From Peiella sedimenti (GTDB taxonomy: Bacteria; Pseudomonadota; Alphaproteobacteria; Caulobacterales; Caulobacteraceae): DNA of 64,000 nt. Below are positions 17,314 through 25,912 of the stretch, piece after piece; the stretch's first letter is position 1; each line of letters starts with the position of its first letter. The stretch spans positions 372,001 through 436,000 of the forward strand of contig NZ_JAUKTR010000003.1 in NCBI RefSeq assembly GCF_030504955.1, written 5' to 3'. The notes beneath the pieces were generated by a model that saw only the letters and a program-made list of their open reading frames with translations, had not been told where the DNA came from and made no database searches. The position numbers and the translations under genes were made by a program.

Positions 17314-17935
17314 GGGAAGTCAGGTCCAGGGCGCAGGCGTCGCGCATTCCGCCAAACGGGCGGGGCGGGGTCTGTAGCCCGAAATCCCGACCAAAGCGAG
17401 GCGAGCCTTTCGCCCAGAGCCCGTGCCGGCTCGCCGGACACGCCTCGCGATTGGCGCACACGGGCAAGGCCGGATCGTGAAGGCCCGGCGCCCCGCTCAA
17501 CGACTTCAGGTTGAAATCGTCGTCCTTGGCCTCAGCCCGGCGAAAGCTTGTATTCGGGGGGGTTTTTTGGCCCGTCGATCTCTCGGGGACGGCATGACCG
17601 CCGCCGCGTCCCGAGCGACTAACTCGCGACCATTGGCCGATGTGCAAATGATCAGGTCGACTGCTGAAAAAATCTTCCTCTGAAATCGTGATTTTTGACT
17701 TTGATCAACTGCGAAGAGTGCATCCAGTGGCAAGGAGCATGGGCGGAAATCTTGAGCAAGGCCTGACCACCTGTGAAATGTGGCGGGTCGATCCTTTCGC
17801 CTGCCTTAAGAATAACATTTCAATGCAAAGGCCTATCTGAATTGGCTACTAAATCTGGGATTGAATATAGGCCACAATGGTCCTTTTCTGTGGCCTTGGT
17901 TCCGCGTCGAGCTCAACCCGATGAAGGGGGGCATC
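17314..17935. other. AT-richer intergenic region with overlapping inverted repeats
   Basis: No convincing gene was seen in these 622 bases. The left part is the helicase upstream region; from about 17620 the sequence is much more AT-rich than its neighbours and probably holds the promoter and leader of pilus cluster 1. Two perfect 7-base inverted repeats overlap near its end: GGCCTAT (17830) with ATAGGCC (17867), and GGCCACA (17870) with TGTGGCC (17889). They share GGCC at 17870-17873, so only one stem can form at a time. A 33-codon frame at 17739-17840 was considered and not accepted. Confidence 0.5.
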
Positions 17936-18610
17936 ATGATGAGCGTGGATAACTTCCGGGCCCGCGGGCGACCCGTGGCGCCGGCGCCGGGTCGCCTTCC
18001 GACGACGGGGACCGCCAGGGTCCAGGCGGCGCCTCAAGATGTCGCCGCAGCGCGCCGAATGAACATCAACAGCCCGGCGGACAGCTGGTTCGCACTGGAT
18101 CCCACACCCCTTTTCGTGGTGGATGAAGGCGGGCGGCTGGTCTGCGCCAATCCCGCGGGAACTGAACTGATCAACGACGGGCGACTGCTCGCCAATGGTT
18201 CAGGCGTTCTCAGCTTCGGTTCATCGGGCTGTGATTCCGACTTTCTCGCCGCCGTCCGCGCGGTCGTGGGAAGGGGCGGCCAGTCCCGCCTCGTTTTGCG
18301 TCAGCGACACGGCGGTTGGGTCGGCGCCACCCTCCACGGCGTCCAGGACGGAAGCCTCGTCATCGTGTCCGTGAAGGCGGAGGCGAGCCCCTCGGTCGAG
18401 GCCATGGAGGCCATAGGCTCGGCCTTTCATCTGACGACATCAGAGACCGACGTGCTCTACGGCCTGCTGACCGGTGGGTGCCCCAAATCCGTAGCCACGG
18501 CGCTGAGAATATCGGAGCACACGGTGCGGGCGCATCTGAGAGATCTGTACGCGAAAATGAACGTTCGCGGCCTGAATGGAATGATCAGAACGTCCTGCAC
18601 GTTCCTATAG
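17936..18610 (+). CDS. LuxR-type regulator with PAS-like domain, pilus cluster 1
   Basis: The 224-residue protein has an unstructured N-terminus, a PAS-like region (about 50-150: PTPLFVVDEGGRLVCANPAG), and a C-terminal LuxR/GerE helix-turn-helix (about 160-218: LTTSETDVLYGLLTGGCPKSV and SEHTVRAHLRDLYAKMNV). It has no receiver or autoinducer domain. ATG 17936 follows a G-rich ribosome-binding stretch; a second ATG is at 17939. It is the first gene of the cluster, 155 bases before the pilin, and is the likely activator. The regulator at 54974-55594 has the same plan. Confidence 0.88.
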   Translation: MMSVDNFRARGRPVAPAPGRLPTTGTARVQAAPQDVAAARRMNINSPADSWFALDPTPLFVVDEGGRLVCANPAGTELINDGRLLANGSGVLSFGSSGCDSDFLAAVRAVVGRGGQSRLVLRQRHGGWVGATLHGVQDGSLVIVSVKAEASPSVEAMEAIGSAFHLTTSETDVLYGLLTGGCPKSVATALRISEHTVRAHLRDLYAKMNVRGLNGMIRTSCTFL

Positions 18611-18614
18611 AACA

Positions 18615-18634
18615 CCGTTAATCAATATTAACGG
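18615..18634. promoter_or_regulatory. Perfect inverted repeat after the LuxR gene
   Basis: CCGTTAAT-CAAT-ATTAACGG has perfect 8-base arms and starts 5 bases after the LuxR stop. It is AT-rich and lacks a T-tract, so it is a poor terminator. A dyad of this size upstream of the pilin could be a regulator binding site; the binder is unknown. Confidence 0.35.
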
Positions 18635-18696
18635 GCAAAGATGACTGCTAATGAAGGGGATGAAGGGCGCTAAGTCGGCGTGTTACCCAGTAGAAA

Positions 18697-18727
18697 TCAG
18701 GCACAAGCCTGATGCGAGCAAGCATCA
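18697..18727 (+). promoter_or_regulatory. Two overlapping leader hairpins before pilin 1
   Basis: Stem A pairs TCAGGC (18697-18702) with GCCTGA (18707-18712). Stem B pairs TGATGC (18710-18715) with GCATCA (18722-18727). Both are perfect 6-base stems and share TGA at 18710-18712, so they compete. They lie about 40 bases before the pilin ATG and 30 before its ribosome-binding site. A leader switch is possible but unproven. Confidence 0.35.
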
Positions 18728-18765
18728 AAATGGTTTGGTGTGCCGCTTAATCTCTGGAGGGTTCA

Positions 18766-19356
18766 ATGCGTCATCTTATGCTCAGTGCGGCCGCCGCGGC
18801 CGCCGCGCTCATGGTCATCCCTGCCGCCGCTCAGGCTCAGGACACCCAGCTGGTCGTGACCACGACGGTCGAGAACTACTGTTCGATCGGTCTGGCCAAC
18901 GTCGCCGGCAGCAACGTGGCCGTCGCCAACGGCGTCCGTCAGAAGGTCACCACCCTGCGCATGTCCTGCAACGCGCCGACCGGCGCGCGGCTGACCTCGA
19001 CCGCGGTCAACGGCGACCTGAAGTCGGCCGGCGGCGTCCTGATCAACTACGATTGGGAGCTGGTGGTCCCGGCGATCCCCGCCCTCGGGTTCGCCCCCCA
19101 GGACACCTTCCCGACCAACTGGCAGGTCGTCACGAACTCGGGCGGCTATAGCGAGCAACTGGCGGACGGCATCTTCGCCGATCTGTTCCTGAACCTCTGC
19201 TACGGCGTCCCGGGCGGCCCTGGCCTGGGCGGCACCGCTGGCGACACGACCCCCGGATCGAGCGGCTGCGCTGCGGCTCCCTCGGGACCCGGTGCGTCTG
19301 AAGCTCCGGCGGGCACCTACTCGGAGACCTTCAAGTTCGATCTCGACCCGGCCTAA
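18766..19356 (+). CDS. Chaperone-usher pilin subunit, cluster 1 (SCPU-like)
   Basis: The 196-residue protein has a signal peptide (about 1-25, cleavage near AQA-QDT). The mature part has four cysteines (YCSIG, MSCNAP, NLCYG, SGCAA), a Gly/Pro-rich insertion before the C-terminus, and the C-terminal strand AGTYSETFKFDL. This resembles the spore-coat-U type pilins of archaic (Csu-like) chaperone-usher systems, where the last strand contributes to donor-strand exchange. GGAGG lies 5 bases before the ATG. It is followed by a hairpin and then by the chaperone, usher and tip-like genes, so it is probably the major subunit. Subfamily assignment is by pattern only. Confidence 0.75.
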   Translation: MRHLMLSAAAAAAALMVIPAAAQAQDTQLVVTTTVENYCSIGLANVAGSNVAVANGVRQKVTTLRMSCNAPTGARLTSTAVNGDLKSAGGVLINYDWELVVPAIPALGFAPQDTFPTNWQVVTNSGGYSEQLADGIFADLFLNLCYGVPGGPGLGGTAGDTTPGSSGCAAAPSGPGASEAPAGTYSETFKFDLDPA

Positions 19357-19370
19357 CCGCCGGGCGCTTA

Positions 19371-19406
19371 GGGGCCGCTCCCTCGGGGGAGCGGCCCCCG
19401 CTTTTC
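19371..19406 (+). terminator. Terminator-like hairpin between pilin 1 and chaperone
   Basis: A perfect 12-base-pair stem (19371-19382 with 19387-19398, loop TCGG) is followed by CGCTTTT. It lies 14 bases past the pilin stop and 50 before the chaperone. It probably ends most pilin transcripts while letting some through to the assembly genes, and may protect the pilin mRNA end. A comparable hairpin is at the same place in cluster 2. Confidence 0.7.
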
Positions 19407-19448
19407 GGCCCGATCCGGCCAGATGGTTCTCAATTGGGGGAAAACATT

Positions 19449-20183
19449 ATGCGCAAGAATCGAGTGATCGCCTTCGCCGCCGCCAGCGTCCTGTGCTGGT
19501 CCGCGGTCCAGCCCGCTACGGCCATCGACGTGAATCCGATGGTCCAGCACATCACCCCATCCGGCGCGAGCTCCGGCTACCGGCTCAGGGTCCGGAACAC
19601 CGACGATCAACCGATCACGGTGGAGATCCAGGCCTTCCTCATGGAGGTCGATGAGAACGGCCGGCGTTCCCTAAGTGAAGAGGTCGATGACCTGGCCATC
19701 TTCCCCCCCCAGTCGGTGATCCCGCCGAACCGGGAGCAGGTCGTCCAGGTGCGCTATGTGGGTCCGCCCGACCCGACGCCGCGCATGTATCTGGTGCGCG
19801 TCGGGCAGTTGCCGATCACGTTCTCTTCCGAAGAGAACAGCGCCTCGGGCGCCGCGATCCAGGTCGCCTTCAACGTCAATACGCATGTCCTTCTGGCGCC
19901 CGCGGGGGCGCGGCCGTCCCTGCACGTCCTCTCGACCCGAAAGGCGGAGAACGGGGACGTGCTGATCAGCGTTGAGAATCAGGGGGTGGGTTTCGCGTCG
20001 CTGCGCGAGGCCCGCTACGCGCTGACCTCGTCCGACGGCCGGCAGTTTCCGGTCCGGGCCGAGGACGTCGATGTGGGGCAGGTGAGCGCACTGCCCGGAG
20101 GCGCCCGGCGCAACATCCGCGTTCCCGCCGCGCTGGTCCCCGGCATCGGCCAGGAGGTCACGGCCTCGATCGAGTTGAGCTAG
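19449..20183 (+). CDS. Pilus periplasmic chaperone, cluster 1
   Basis: PapD-like chaperones hold pilins in the periplasm and hand them to the usher. The 244-residue product has a signal peptide (about 1-26, ending ATA-IDV), then an N-terminal immunoglobulin-like domain with YRLRVRNTDDQPITVEIQAF and the FG-region FPPQSVIPPNREQVVQVRYV, and a C-terminal domain with SVENQGVGFASLREARYALT. ATG 19449 follows GGGGGAAA; an earlier TTG is rejected. The stop is 9 bases before the usher start. Confidence 0.88.
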   Translation: MRKNRVIAFAAASVLCWSAVQPATAIDVNPMVQHITPSGASSGYRLRVRNTDDQPITVEIQAFLMEVDENGRRSLSEEVDDLAIFPPQSVIPPNREQVVQVRYVGPPDPTPRMYLVRVGQLPITFSSEENSASGAAIQVAFNVNTHVLLAPAGARPSLHVLSTRKAENGDVLISVENQGVGFASLREARYALTSSDGRQFPVRAEDVDVGQVSALPGGARRNIRVPAALVPGIGQEVTASIELS

Positions 20184-20192
20184 GCGGTTGCT

Positions 20193-22784
20193 GTGTCTGT
20201 CCCCCCAATTGGACGCCGCGCCCGCCTGGGCGCCGCCAGCCGCCGCCGCACGGGCGCGATCCTGTGCCTCGGCGGCGGTCTGGCGGTAGCCTCGGCCGGG
20301 GCCGCCTTCTGCGCCGTCTCGGACATCCCCGCCTTCGACCTGCCCATGACCACGGCGGGCGGCGATCACGCCCCAATGGCCGCCCCGCTGGAGGGAACGG
20401 CTCCGGCCCTGGCGGCGGCGCAGGCGCAGGCGCCTGTTACGCGGCCGACCCCGGTGCTGGCGCCCATCCAGGGCCCCCTCCTGCTGGACAGGCGCTATCT
20501 CGGCGACATCAGTGGCGCGGTGAGCGGCGATGGGGACGGCGTGGTCGACGCCGACCGGCTGATGACCCTGCTCGAGCCCCTGGTGAGCCCCAGCCTCCTC
20601 GACGATCTGCGCTCCCGTATACTTGGGCGTGACCGCATCGCCCTTGCGGAGCTCGGGTCCGAGGCCTTTGACCTGACGTTCGACCCCTTGGCCCTGACAT
20701 TCAACGCGACGCTCGCGCCCACGGCGCGGGCCCGCCGCCATGTGAGCTTCTCCGACCCCGAGGTCGTGGACCCCGCCAGCTTCGACCAGCCGGCGGAGTT
20801 CGCCGCTGGCGCCAACTTCAGCCTCTCCCAGCGCTTTTCGCACCAGAGCGACACCTTCTCGCCCCTACAGGCCGGGGTGGACATGTTCGCCAACTGGGGC
20901 GGATTCGAGGGCGTCACCCTCACTGCCGGCGCCGACTACGACGGCTCGTCTCCAGACGACAGGTGGCGGCGCAGGGAGGTGCGATTGACGAAGGATATCT
21001 TCGCCTCGGCCGTGCGTGTAACCGCCGGGGAGTTCTCACCCCCCATCGAGAGCTTCCAGGGATCGCGGCGCTTCCTCGGCGTGTCGGCGGCCCGCGCCTA
21101 TTCGACCATTCGCCCCTTCCAGAACATTCGGCCGTCGGGTCGGCGGGAGTTCATTCTCGATCGTCCGTCCTTCGTGGAGGTGGAGGTGAACGGCGTGGTC
21201 GTCCAGCGGCTGCAGCTCGACGCGGGCCCCTATTCCCTGGCGGATTTCCCGTTCGCCCAGGGCCCCAATCTCGTCCGCCTGCTCGTCGAGGACGACTCCG
21301 GACGCCGGGAGATCGCGGTCTTCGATCTCTTCGGGGGGGCCGGCCTGCTGGATCCCGGCGTGGTCGATTTCGGGGTCTCGGCGGGGGTTCTGGAGGAGGG
21401 CGGCCCGTTCGAGTACGGCTCCACACCTGGCTTGTCGGGATTCGTGCGCAAGGGGGTCAGCGACGTCCTGACGGTGGGAGCCAACGCACAGCTGACCGAC
21501 GAGCTGGTTCAGGCCGGCTTCCTGGCCACCTGGGGCGCTCCGCTGGGCCTGTTGCAGGTGGCCGCGGCAGCGAGCCACGGAGGGCCGGACGGCCGTTCGG
21601 GTCTTGCGGCGTCGATCGATTATCTGCGCGAGGGGGTGATCCTCGACGAGGTGGACGCCCGCCTCATCCTCTCCCTGCAAGCCAAGAGCCGGGATTTTCA
21701 GTCCCCCTTCGCGGATCGGCCCTCAAACCGGGAACGATGGCGCGCCGCGGCCCAGTCCGTGCTGCGCCGTGGCGACTATTCGCTCAATCTCGGCGCAGCC
21801 TACGCCAGAGGGCGGGACGGTCATCCCCACCAATCCGACCTGACGCTGGGCCTGGGGCGAAGCTTCGAACGCTTCGCGGTCAACCTGAACCTGGGATGGC
21901 GGGCCTTCAGCGATGACCGGCCTAGCGAGACGCGCGTGGGGGTGTCGCTGACGGCCCGCTTCGGCGGCCGCTGGACCGGCGCGGCCCGATACGAGCGCCA
22001 GGACCGGGCCCGCGAGATCAGCCTGTCCCGCGCGCCGACCGGACGGCTCAACGACATCAGCGGCACGGTGAGGTTTGGGGAAGACCGCAAGCAGCAGTCG
22101 CTCTCCGCCGACGTCCGCTACATCAACAATCGCTTCGACGCGCAGCTGGTCACCAACCGCCTGGTCCGCAACGAGCCCGGGGGAGAGCCGCTGCAGGAGT
22201 CCCTCTGGCGGATCTCGTCCTTCTTCGGATACGCCGGCGGCGCGTTCGCGCTCGGCCGCCAGTCTCCTGAAGGCTTCGTCATTGCGAGCCGACACGCGTC
22301 CCTCAAGGAGTCGTCCCTGGCCCTGACCGATGGGGGCGGGCAGGCGATTGCCCGCGCCGGCTGGTTCGGCCCGGCTCTGGCCCCGATCAGCCGGGCCTAC
22401 GGCGTCAATCGGTTTGTGGTCGCCGTCGAGCCGCTGCCGCAGGGCTACGACCTGGGCGCGGGCGTCCTCTCGGCCTTTCCGGGCTACGGCAGCGGCTATC
22501 ACATGGTGGTCGGCAGCGACGCCTCGCGCACCGTGATCGGGGTCCTGACTGACCAGGACGGACCCATGGCGCTGATCAGCGGCGCGATTCAGTCGGTGGA
22601 CGCCAGCCCCGGCGAGGAGCCACGCCCGTTCTTCACCAATCGCTCCGGACGCTTCGTGGGCGATGGCCTCGCGCCGGGCCGCTACCGGTTGATCGTCCGG
22701 GGCGCGGCCATAGCGGAGTTCACCATTCGCGAGGATCAGGAAGGAGTCGTCAATGTCGGCGAAATTCGCGCATCCACCCCTTAG
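20193..22784 (+). CDS. Outer-membrane pilus usher, cluster 1
   Basis: The usher is the outer-membrane pore that recruits chaperone-pilin complexes and exports the fibre. The 863-residue product starts at GTG and has an N-terminal hydrophobic signal (about 20-45). A periplasmic N-domain follows (about 85-175: LLLDRRYLGDI to FDLTFDPLALTFNATL), then a long beta-barrel region (about 190-720) with a plug-like segment FILDRPSFVEVEVNGVVVQR, and C-terminal beta domains (about 780-863) with the carboxypeptidase-like turn DGLAPGRYRLIVRG. Its end overlaps the tip-subunit gene by 32 bases. It lacks the LysM module of the cluster 2 usher. Confidence 0.9.
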   Translation: MSVPPIGRRARLGAASRRRTGAILCLGGGLAVASAGAAFCAVSDIPAFDLPMTTAGGDHAPMAAPLEGTAPALAAAQAQAPVTRPTPVLAPIQGPLLLDRRYLGDISGAVSGDGDGVVDADRLMTLLEPLVSPSLLDDLRSRILGRDRIALAELGSEAFDLTFDPLALTFNATLAPTARARRHVSFSDPEVVDPASFDQPAEFAAGANFSLSQRFSHQSDTFSPLQAGVDMFANWGGFEGVTLTAGADYDGSSPDDRWRRREVRLTKDIFASAVRVTAGEFSPPIESFQGSRRFLGVSAARAYSTIRPFQNIRPSGRREFILDRPSFVEVEVNGVVVQRLQLDAGPYSLADFPFAQGPNLVRLLVEDDSGRREIAVFDLFGGAGLLDPGVVDFGVSAGVLEEGGPFEYGSTPGLSGFVRKGVSDVLTVGANAQLTDELVQAGFLATWGAPLGLLQVAAAASHGGPDGRSGLAASIDYLREGVILDEVDARLILSLQAKSRDFQSPFADRPSNRERWRAAAQSVLRRGDYSLNLGAAYARGRDGHPHQSDLTLGLGRSFERFAVNLNLGWRAFSDDRPSETRVGVSLTARFGGRWTGAARYERQDRAREISLSRAPTGRLNDISGTVRFGEDRKQQSLSADVRYINNRFDAQLVTNRLVRNEPGGEPLQESLWRISSFFGYAGGAFALGRQSPEGFVIASRHASLKESSLALTDGGGQAIARAGWFGPALAPISRAYGVNRFVVAVEPLPQGYDLGAGVLSAFPGYGSGYHMVVGSDASRTVIGVLTDQDGPMALISGAIQSVDASPGEEPRPFFTNRSGRFVGDGLAPGRYRLIVRGAAIAEFTIREDQEGVVNVGEIRASTP

Positions 22785-23658
22785 GATCGGGGGCCTAGCC
22801 GTGGGTCTGGCTCTTGGCCTCTGTCTATCTCCGGCCGGGGCGTGTGATCTGGTCGTGCAAGCCCCTGAGGCGGTTCGGATTGACTATGAGCCTTTCGGTC
22901 CAGGCCCCTCCAGCGGTCCCTTGAACGTGCAGTTCGAGAACCGCTCGGACGAGGCCTGCGAGCTTCGTCTCCGGTTCATAGACGAGGTCGGCGATACCAG
23001 GCCGACGGTCGAGGTCGGGCCCTCGACGGTGGAGTTTCGGCCGCGCGAGAGCTCGGGCGTGCTTCGGCGCGACCTCGATCCCGGCGTCTTCTTGCTGGGC
23101 GTCCCAGGGAACCAGTCGGCTCGCGCAGAGATCGACGCCTTGGTCATCAGCGAAGGGATCGTCCCTGCGGGCGAGCATCAGGCCGATCTGCGTCTGGAGG
23201 TTCTGGAGGGTGACGGAACGGCCGCCGCCGCCCAGCTCCCGCTGCGCCTGATCCTGCAGTCCATGCCGCGGGCCCAGGTGAACATCGCCGGCTCGGCCGG
23301 CGCCTTTGGGTCAGGTTCATCCGTGGAGACCGTCGACTTCGGCGTGGCTGAAAGCGGGGCCACGAAGCGGGTCTTCGTCCAGGTTCGCGCCAATGCGGAA
23401 TCCACCCTGTCCGTCAGATCGGCGCATCGGGGCGTCATGCGGCACGTGGAGATGGGAGAGGCGGGAACCGAGGTCGCCTACCAGCTCGAGCTGGACGGTG
23501 AACCGGTCGACCTGACCCGGGACTGGATGCGGCTGGTCGATCCTCCGCGGACCCTCGCCGGCGTCTCGCTTCCGCTGGATTTCACCCTCGGGCCGATCCA
23601 AGGTCAGATGTCCGGCCGGTACGAGGATTTGTTGACCATCGACGTCTGGCCGAACTAG
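22753..23658 (+). CDS. Tip-like pilus subunit, cluster 1
   Basis: The 301-residue protein has a signal peptide (about 1-30, ending AGA-CDL) and two beta-rich regions. The first (about 30-170) contains the Cys pair CDL/ACEL. The second (about 175-301) contains VETVDFGVAESGATKRVFVQ and ends SGRYEDLLTIDVWP, the C-terminal strand pattern shared with the pilins. In Csu-like systems the last gene encodes a two-domain tip adhesin, so this is the probable adhesin. It overlaps the usher and is the last gene of cluster 1. Ligand unknown. Confidence 0.7.
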   Translation: MSAKFAHPPLRIGGLAVGLALGLCLSPAGACDLVVQAPEAVRIDYEPFGPGPSSGPLNVQFENRSDEACELRLRFIDEVGDTRPTVEVGPSTVEFRPRESSGVLRRDLDPGVFLLGVPGNQSARAEIDALVISEGIVPAGEHQADLRLEVLEGDGTAAAAQLPLRLILQSMPRAQVNIAGSAGAFGSGSSVETVDFGVAESGATKRVFVQVRANAESTLSVRSAHRGVMRHVEMGEAGTEVAYQLELDGEPVDLTRDWMRLVDPPRTLAGVSLPLDFTLGPIQGQMSGRYEDLLTIDVWPN

Positions 23659-23977
23659 CGGCGCGCTTCCCCGCCACCCGCTCCAGGGCTAGCCAGTCCA
23701 CGAGGGCAACGGGGAGCAGGAGGCCGTCATGACCGGCGGGATCTACATCGCCGTGGCGACCCGCACGGGCGGGAGTGCGGGGTGTCTGGCCGCTGAACGG
23801 GACGAAAGCGAGGCGGCCCTCTCCATCCCCCACCCGAATAATCCACATCCCGCGCCCCATTGTGCTAGGGTGCGCCCTGGTCCTTCGCCGGGGTAGGGGA
23901 CGGGCCGCCTGAACCACGCCCAACGGGTATGGCCCTCCGCTTTCGGAGCGCCTCCGGTTCTCAAGATCGGCCTTTCC
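23659..23977. other. Intergenic region between cluster 1 and sensor kinase
   Basis: About 320 bases without a convincing gene. A 55-codon frame (ATG near 23728) lacks a ribosome-binding site and family resemblance. The region is Pro/Arg-codon-like GC-rich DNA and presumably holds the kinase promoter. No terminator hairpin with a T-tract was seen after the tip-subunit gene. Confidence 0.4.
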
Positions 23978-25039
23978 ATGGCTGCCCCTGTTACGCTGAA
24001 CCCTGATGCATCGCTGAACCTGTCGCTGGCCCTTGTGGCGGCGTCGAGCGCCCCCCTGCTGCTGCTGGACGGCGACCTGACGCTGATCGCGGCCAGCCGG
24101 TCGTTCTGCGAGTCCTTCGACACTGGCGCAGACCGCGTCGCCGGGCAGCAGCTGTTCGCCCTGGGTGGCGGCGAATGGGACGTGCCGCAACTGCGCGCCC
24201 TCCTGGAGGCGACCGCCAGGGGCGACGCCGACATCGACGCCTACGAGATGGACCTGGTTTGCGCCGGGCGCGAAACCCGCCGTCTGGTCCTGAACGTCAA
24301 ACGGCTGGACTATGGCGATGCTGATCATGTGCGGCTGGTCGTGGCGGTGCTGGACGTGACCGACGCGCGGCTGGCCGACCGGCTGAAGGATGAACTGCTG
24401 CGCGAAAAGGCCGTCCTGCTTCAGGAGGTTCAGCACCGGGTCGCCAACAGCCTGCAGATCATCGCCAGCGTGCTCATGCAGAGCGCCCGCAAGGTGCAGT
24501 CTGAAGAGTCACGCATTCACCTGCGCGACGCCCATAACCGGGTCATGTCCATCGCCTCGGTGCAGCAACAGCTGGCCGTGACCCAGACCGGCCAGGTCGA
24601 ACTGCAGCCCTATTTCACCCAGCTGTGCAAGAGTCTGGGCGCGTCAATGATCCAGGACCCCGGACGGCTGTCGATCGGCGTGGACGTCGATGACAGCGAG
24701 ACCAGCGCAGAAATCTCGGTCAGCCTGGGGCTGATCGTCACCGAACTGGTCATCAACGCCCTGAAGCACGCCTTTCCCGGACGGCGCAAAGGCCGGATCA
24801 CCGTGGCTTATCACGACGCGCCCAAGGGCTGGACCCTGTCGGTCGCCGACAACGGCGTGGGCATGCCCGCCTCAGGCGGCGGCGATGAAGCCAAGGCGGG
24901 ACTGGGCACCAGCATCGTTCAGGCCCTGGCCGCCCAGTTGCAGGCGCGAGTAATGCTATCGGACGGCAAACCGGGCACGCGGGTGTCGGTGTGGGGGCCT
25001 GTCGGAAGCGCGCGCCCCGCCGCCAGTAGGGCCCTCTAG
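23978..25039 (+). CDS. Cytoplasmic PAS sensor histidine kinase (HisKA_2 type)
   Basis: The 353-residue protein has no membrane segment. It has a PAS-like domain (about 19-128: APLLLLDGDLTLIAASRSFCESF) and a HisKA_2 dimerisation domain whose motif EVQHRVANSLQIIASVLM contains the phospho-acceptor His153. An HATPase follows with ELVINALKHAFPG and DNGVGMPA. Kinases of this type often feed the general stress response (PhyR-NepR) in alphaproteobacteria, but no partner gene is next to it. It is monocistronic, 76 bases before the DUF72 gene. Confidence 0.9.
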   Translation: MAAPVTLNPDASLNLSLALVAASSAPLLLLDGDLTLIAASRSFCESFDTGADRVAGQQLFALGGGEWDVPQLRALLEATARGDADIDAYEMDLVCAGRETRRLVLNVKRLDYGDADHVRLVVAVLDVTDARLADRLKDELLREKAVLLQEVQHRVANSLQIIASVLMQSARKVQSEESRIHLRDAHNRVMSIASVQQQLAVTQTGQVELQPYFTQLCKSLGASMIQDPGRLSIGVDVDDSETSAEISVSLGLIVTELVINALKHAFPGRRKGRITVAYHDAPKGWTLSVADNGVGMPASGGGDEAKAGLGTSIVQALAAQLQARVMLSDGKPGTRVSVWGPVGSARPAASRAL

Positions 25040-25115
25040 TTCACACGTCCGCGATGGTCGTCCTCTAGGCCGAAGGTCCCGTGTCGCCTATCAAGGGACG
25101 GCGCGTGGAGGAACC

Positions 25116-25868
25116 ATGACCGGCAGGATTCATATCGGCGTCGGCGGCTGGACCTATGAGCCCTGGCGCGGGGTCTTCTACCCCGAGGGCCTGGCGCAGA
25201 AACGCGAGCTGGAGTTCGCCAGCCGGCAGCTGACCTCCATCGAGATCAACGGCACCTATTATTCCACCTTCAAGCCAGACAGCTGGATGAAGTGGCGCGA
25301 CGAGACGCCCGACGGCTTCGTCTTTTCGGTCAAGGCCAGCCGCTATTGCACCAACCGCAAGGCGCTCTCGGATATGGGCGAGAGCATGGGGCGTTTCCTG
25401 GATCAGGGCCTGACCCTGCTGGGCGACAAGCTGGGGCCCATCAACTGGCAGTTCATGGGCACGAAGAAGTTCGATCCCGTGGATTTCGAGGGCTTCCTCA
25501 AGCTGCTGCCGCCGGAGCGCGACGGTGTTCGCCTGCGCCATGCGCTGGAGGTGCGTCACCCCAGCTTCTGCGACGAAGCCTTCTACGCCCTGGCCGAAAA
25601 ATACGGCTGCGCCATCGTCTACGCCGAGGACGACGAGGCGCCCGAATGGCCGCGGATCGACCGGCGAACGACAGACTTCACCTATGCCCGCATCATGTCG
25701 AGCCGGGAGGATCTTGAGACCGGCCTGACCGATGAGGACCTGGACGCCGTGGCGGCCCGCACGCGCGGCTGGGCCGGGAACGGGGACGTGTTCTGCTACT
25801 TCATCTCGGGCGCCAAGGTGCGCAACCCGGCCGCCGCCATGGCCCTGATCGAAAAGATGGCCCGGTGA
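25116..25868 (+). CDS. DUF72 domain protein (YecE-like)
   Basis: The 250-residue protein opens with IHIGVGGWTYEPWRGVFYP and continues with LTSIEINGTYYSTFKPDSW, both hallmarks of the DUF72 TIM-barrel family. A late segment DVFCYFISGAKVRNPAAA is also typical. Family members are widespread but have no settled function; some relatives occur beside nucleic-acid genes. GGAGGAACC precedes the ATG. The gene converges with the EF-hand gene. Confidence 0.92.
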   Translation: MTGRIHIGVGGWTYEPWRGVFYPEGLAQKRELEFASRQLTSIEINGTYYSTFKPDSWMKWRDETPDGFVFSVKASRYCTNRKALSDMGESMGRFLDQGLTLLGDKLGPINWQFMGTKKFDPVDFEGFLKLLPPERDGVRLRHALEVRHPSFCDEAFYALAEKYGCAIVYAEDDEAPEWPRIDRRTTDFTYARIMSSREDLETGLTDEDLDAVAARTRGWAGNGDVFCYFISGAKVRNPAAAMALIEKMAR

Positions 25869-25874
25869 AGGGCC

Positions 25875-25904
25875 GGCTCCCCCTCCCGCGCGGCAGGGGG
25901 AGCC
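25875..25904. terminator. Bidirectional hairpin between DUF72 and EF-hand genes
   Basis: GGCTCCCCCT (25875-25884) pairs perfectly with AGGGGGAGCC (25895-25904). It lies between two convergent genes and could end both transcripts, although neither side has a clear T-tract. Confidence 0.5.
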
Positions 25905-25912
25905 GCTGAGGC

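Noticed and set aside
17739-17840. A 33-codon frame (MGGNLEQGLTTCEMWRVDPF) before the LuxR regulator
   Set aside because: The AAGGAG is only a few bases from the ATG, and the frame overlaps the inverted repeats. Could be a leader peptide, but nothing else supports it.
23728-23898. A 50-60 codon frame between cluster 1 and the sensor kinase
   Set aside because: No ribosome-binding site and a Pro/His/Arg-rich end typical of out-of-frame GC-rich sequence.
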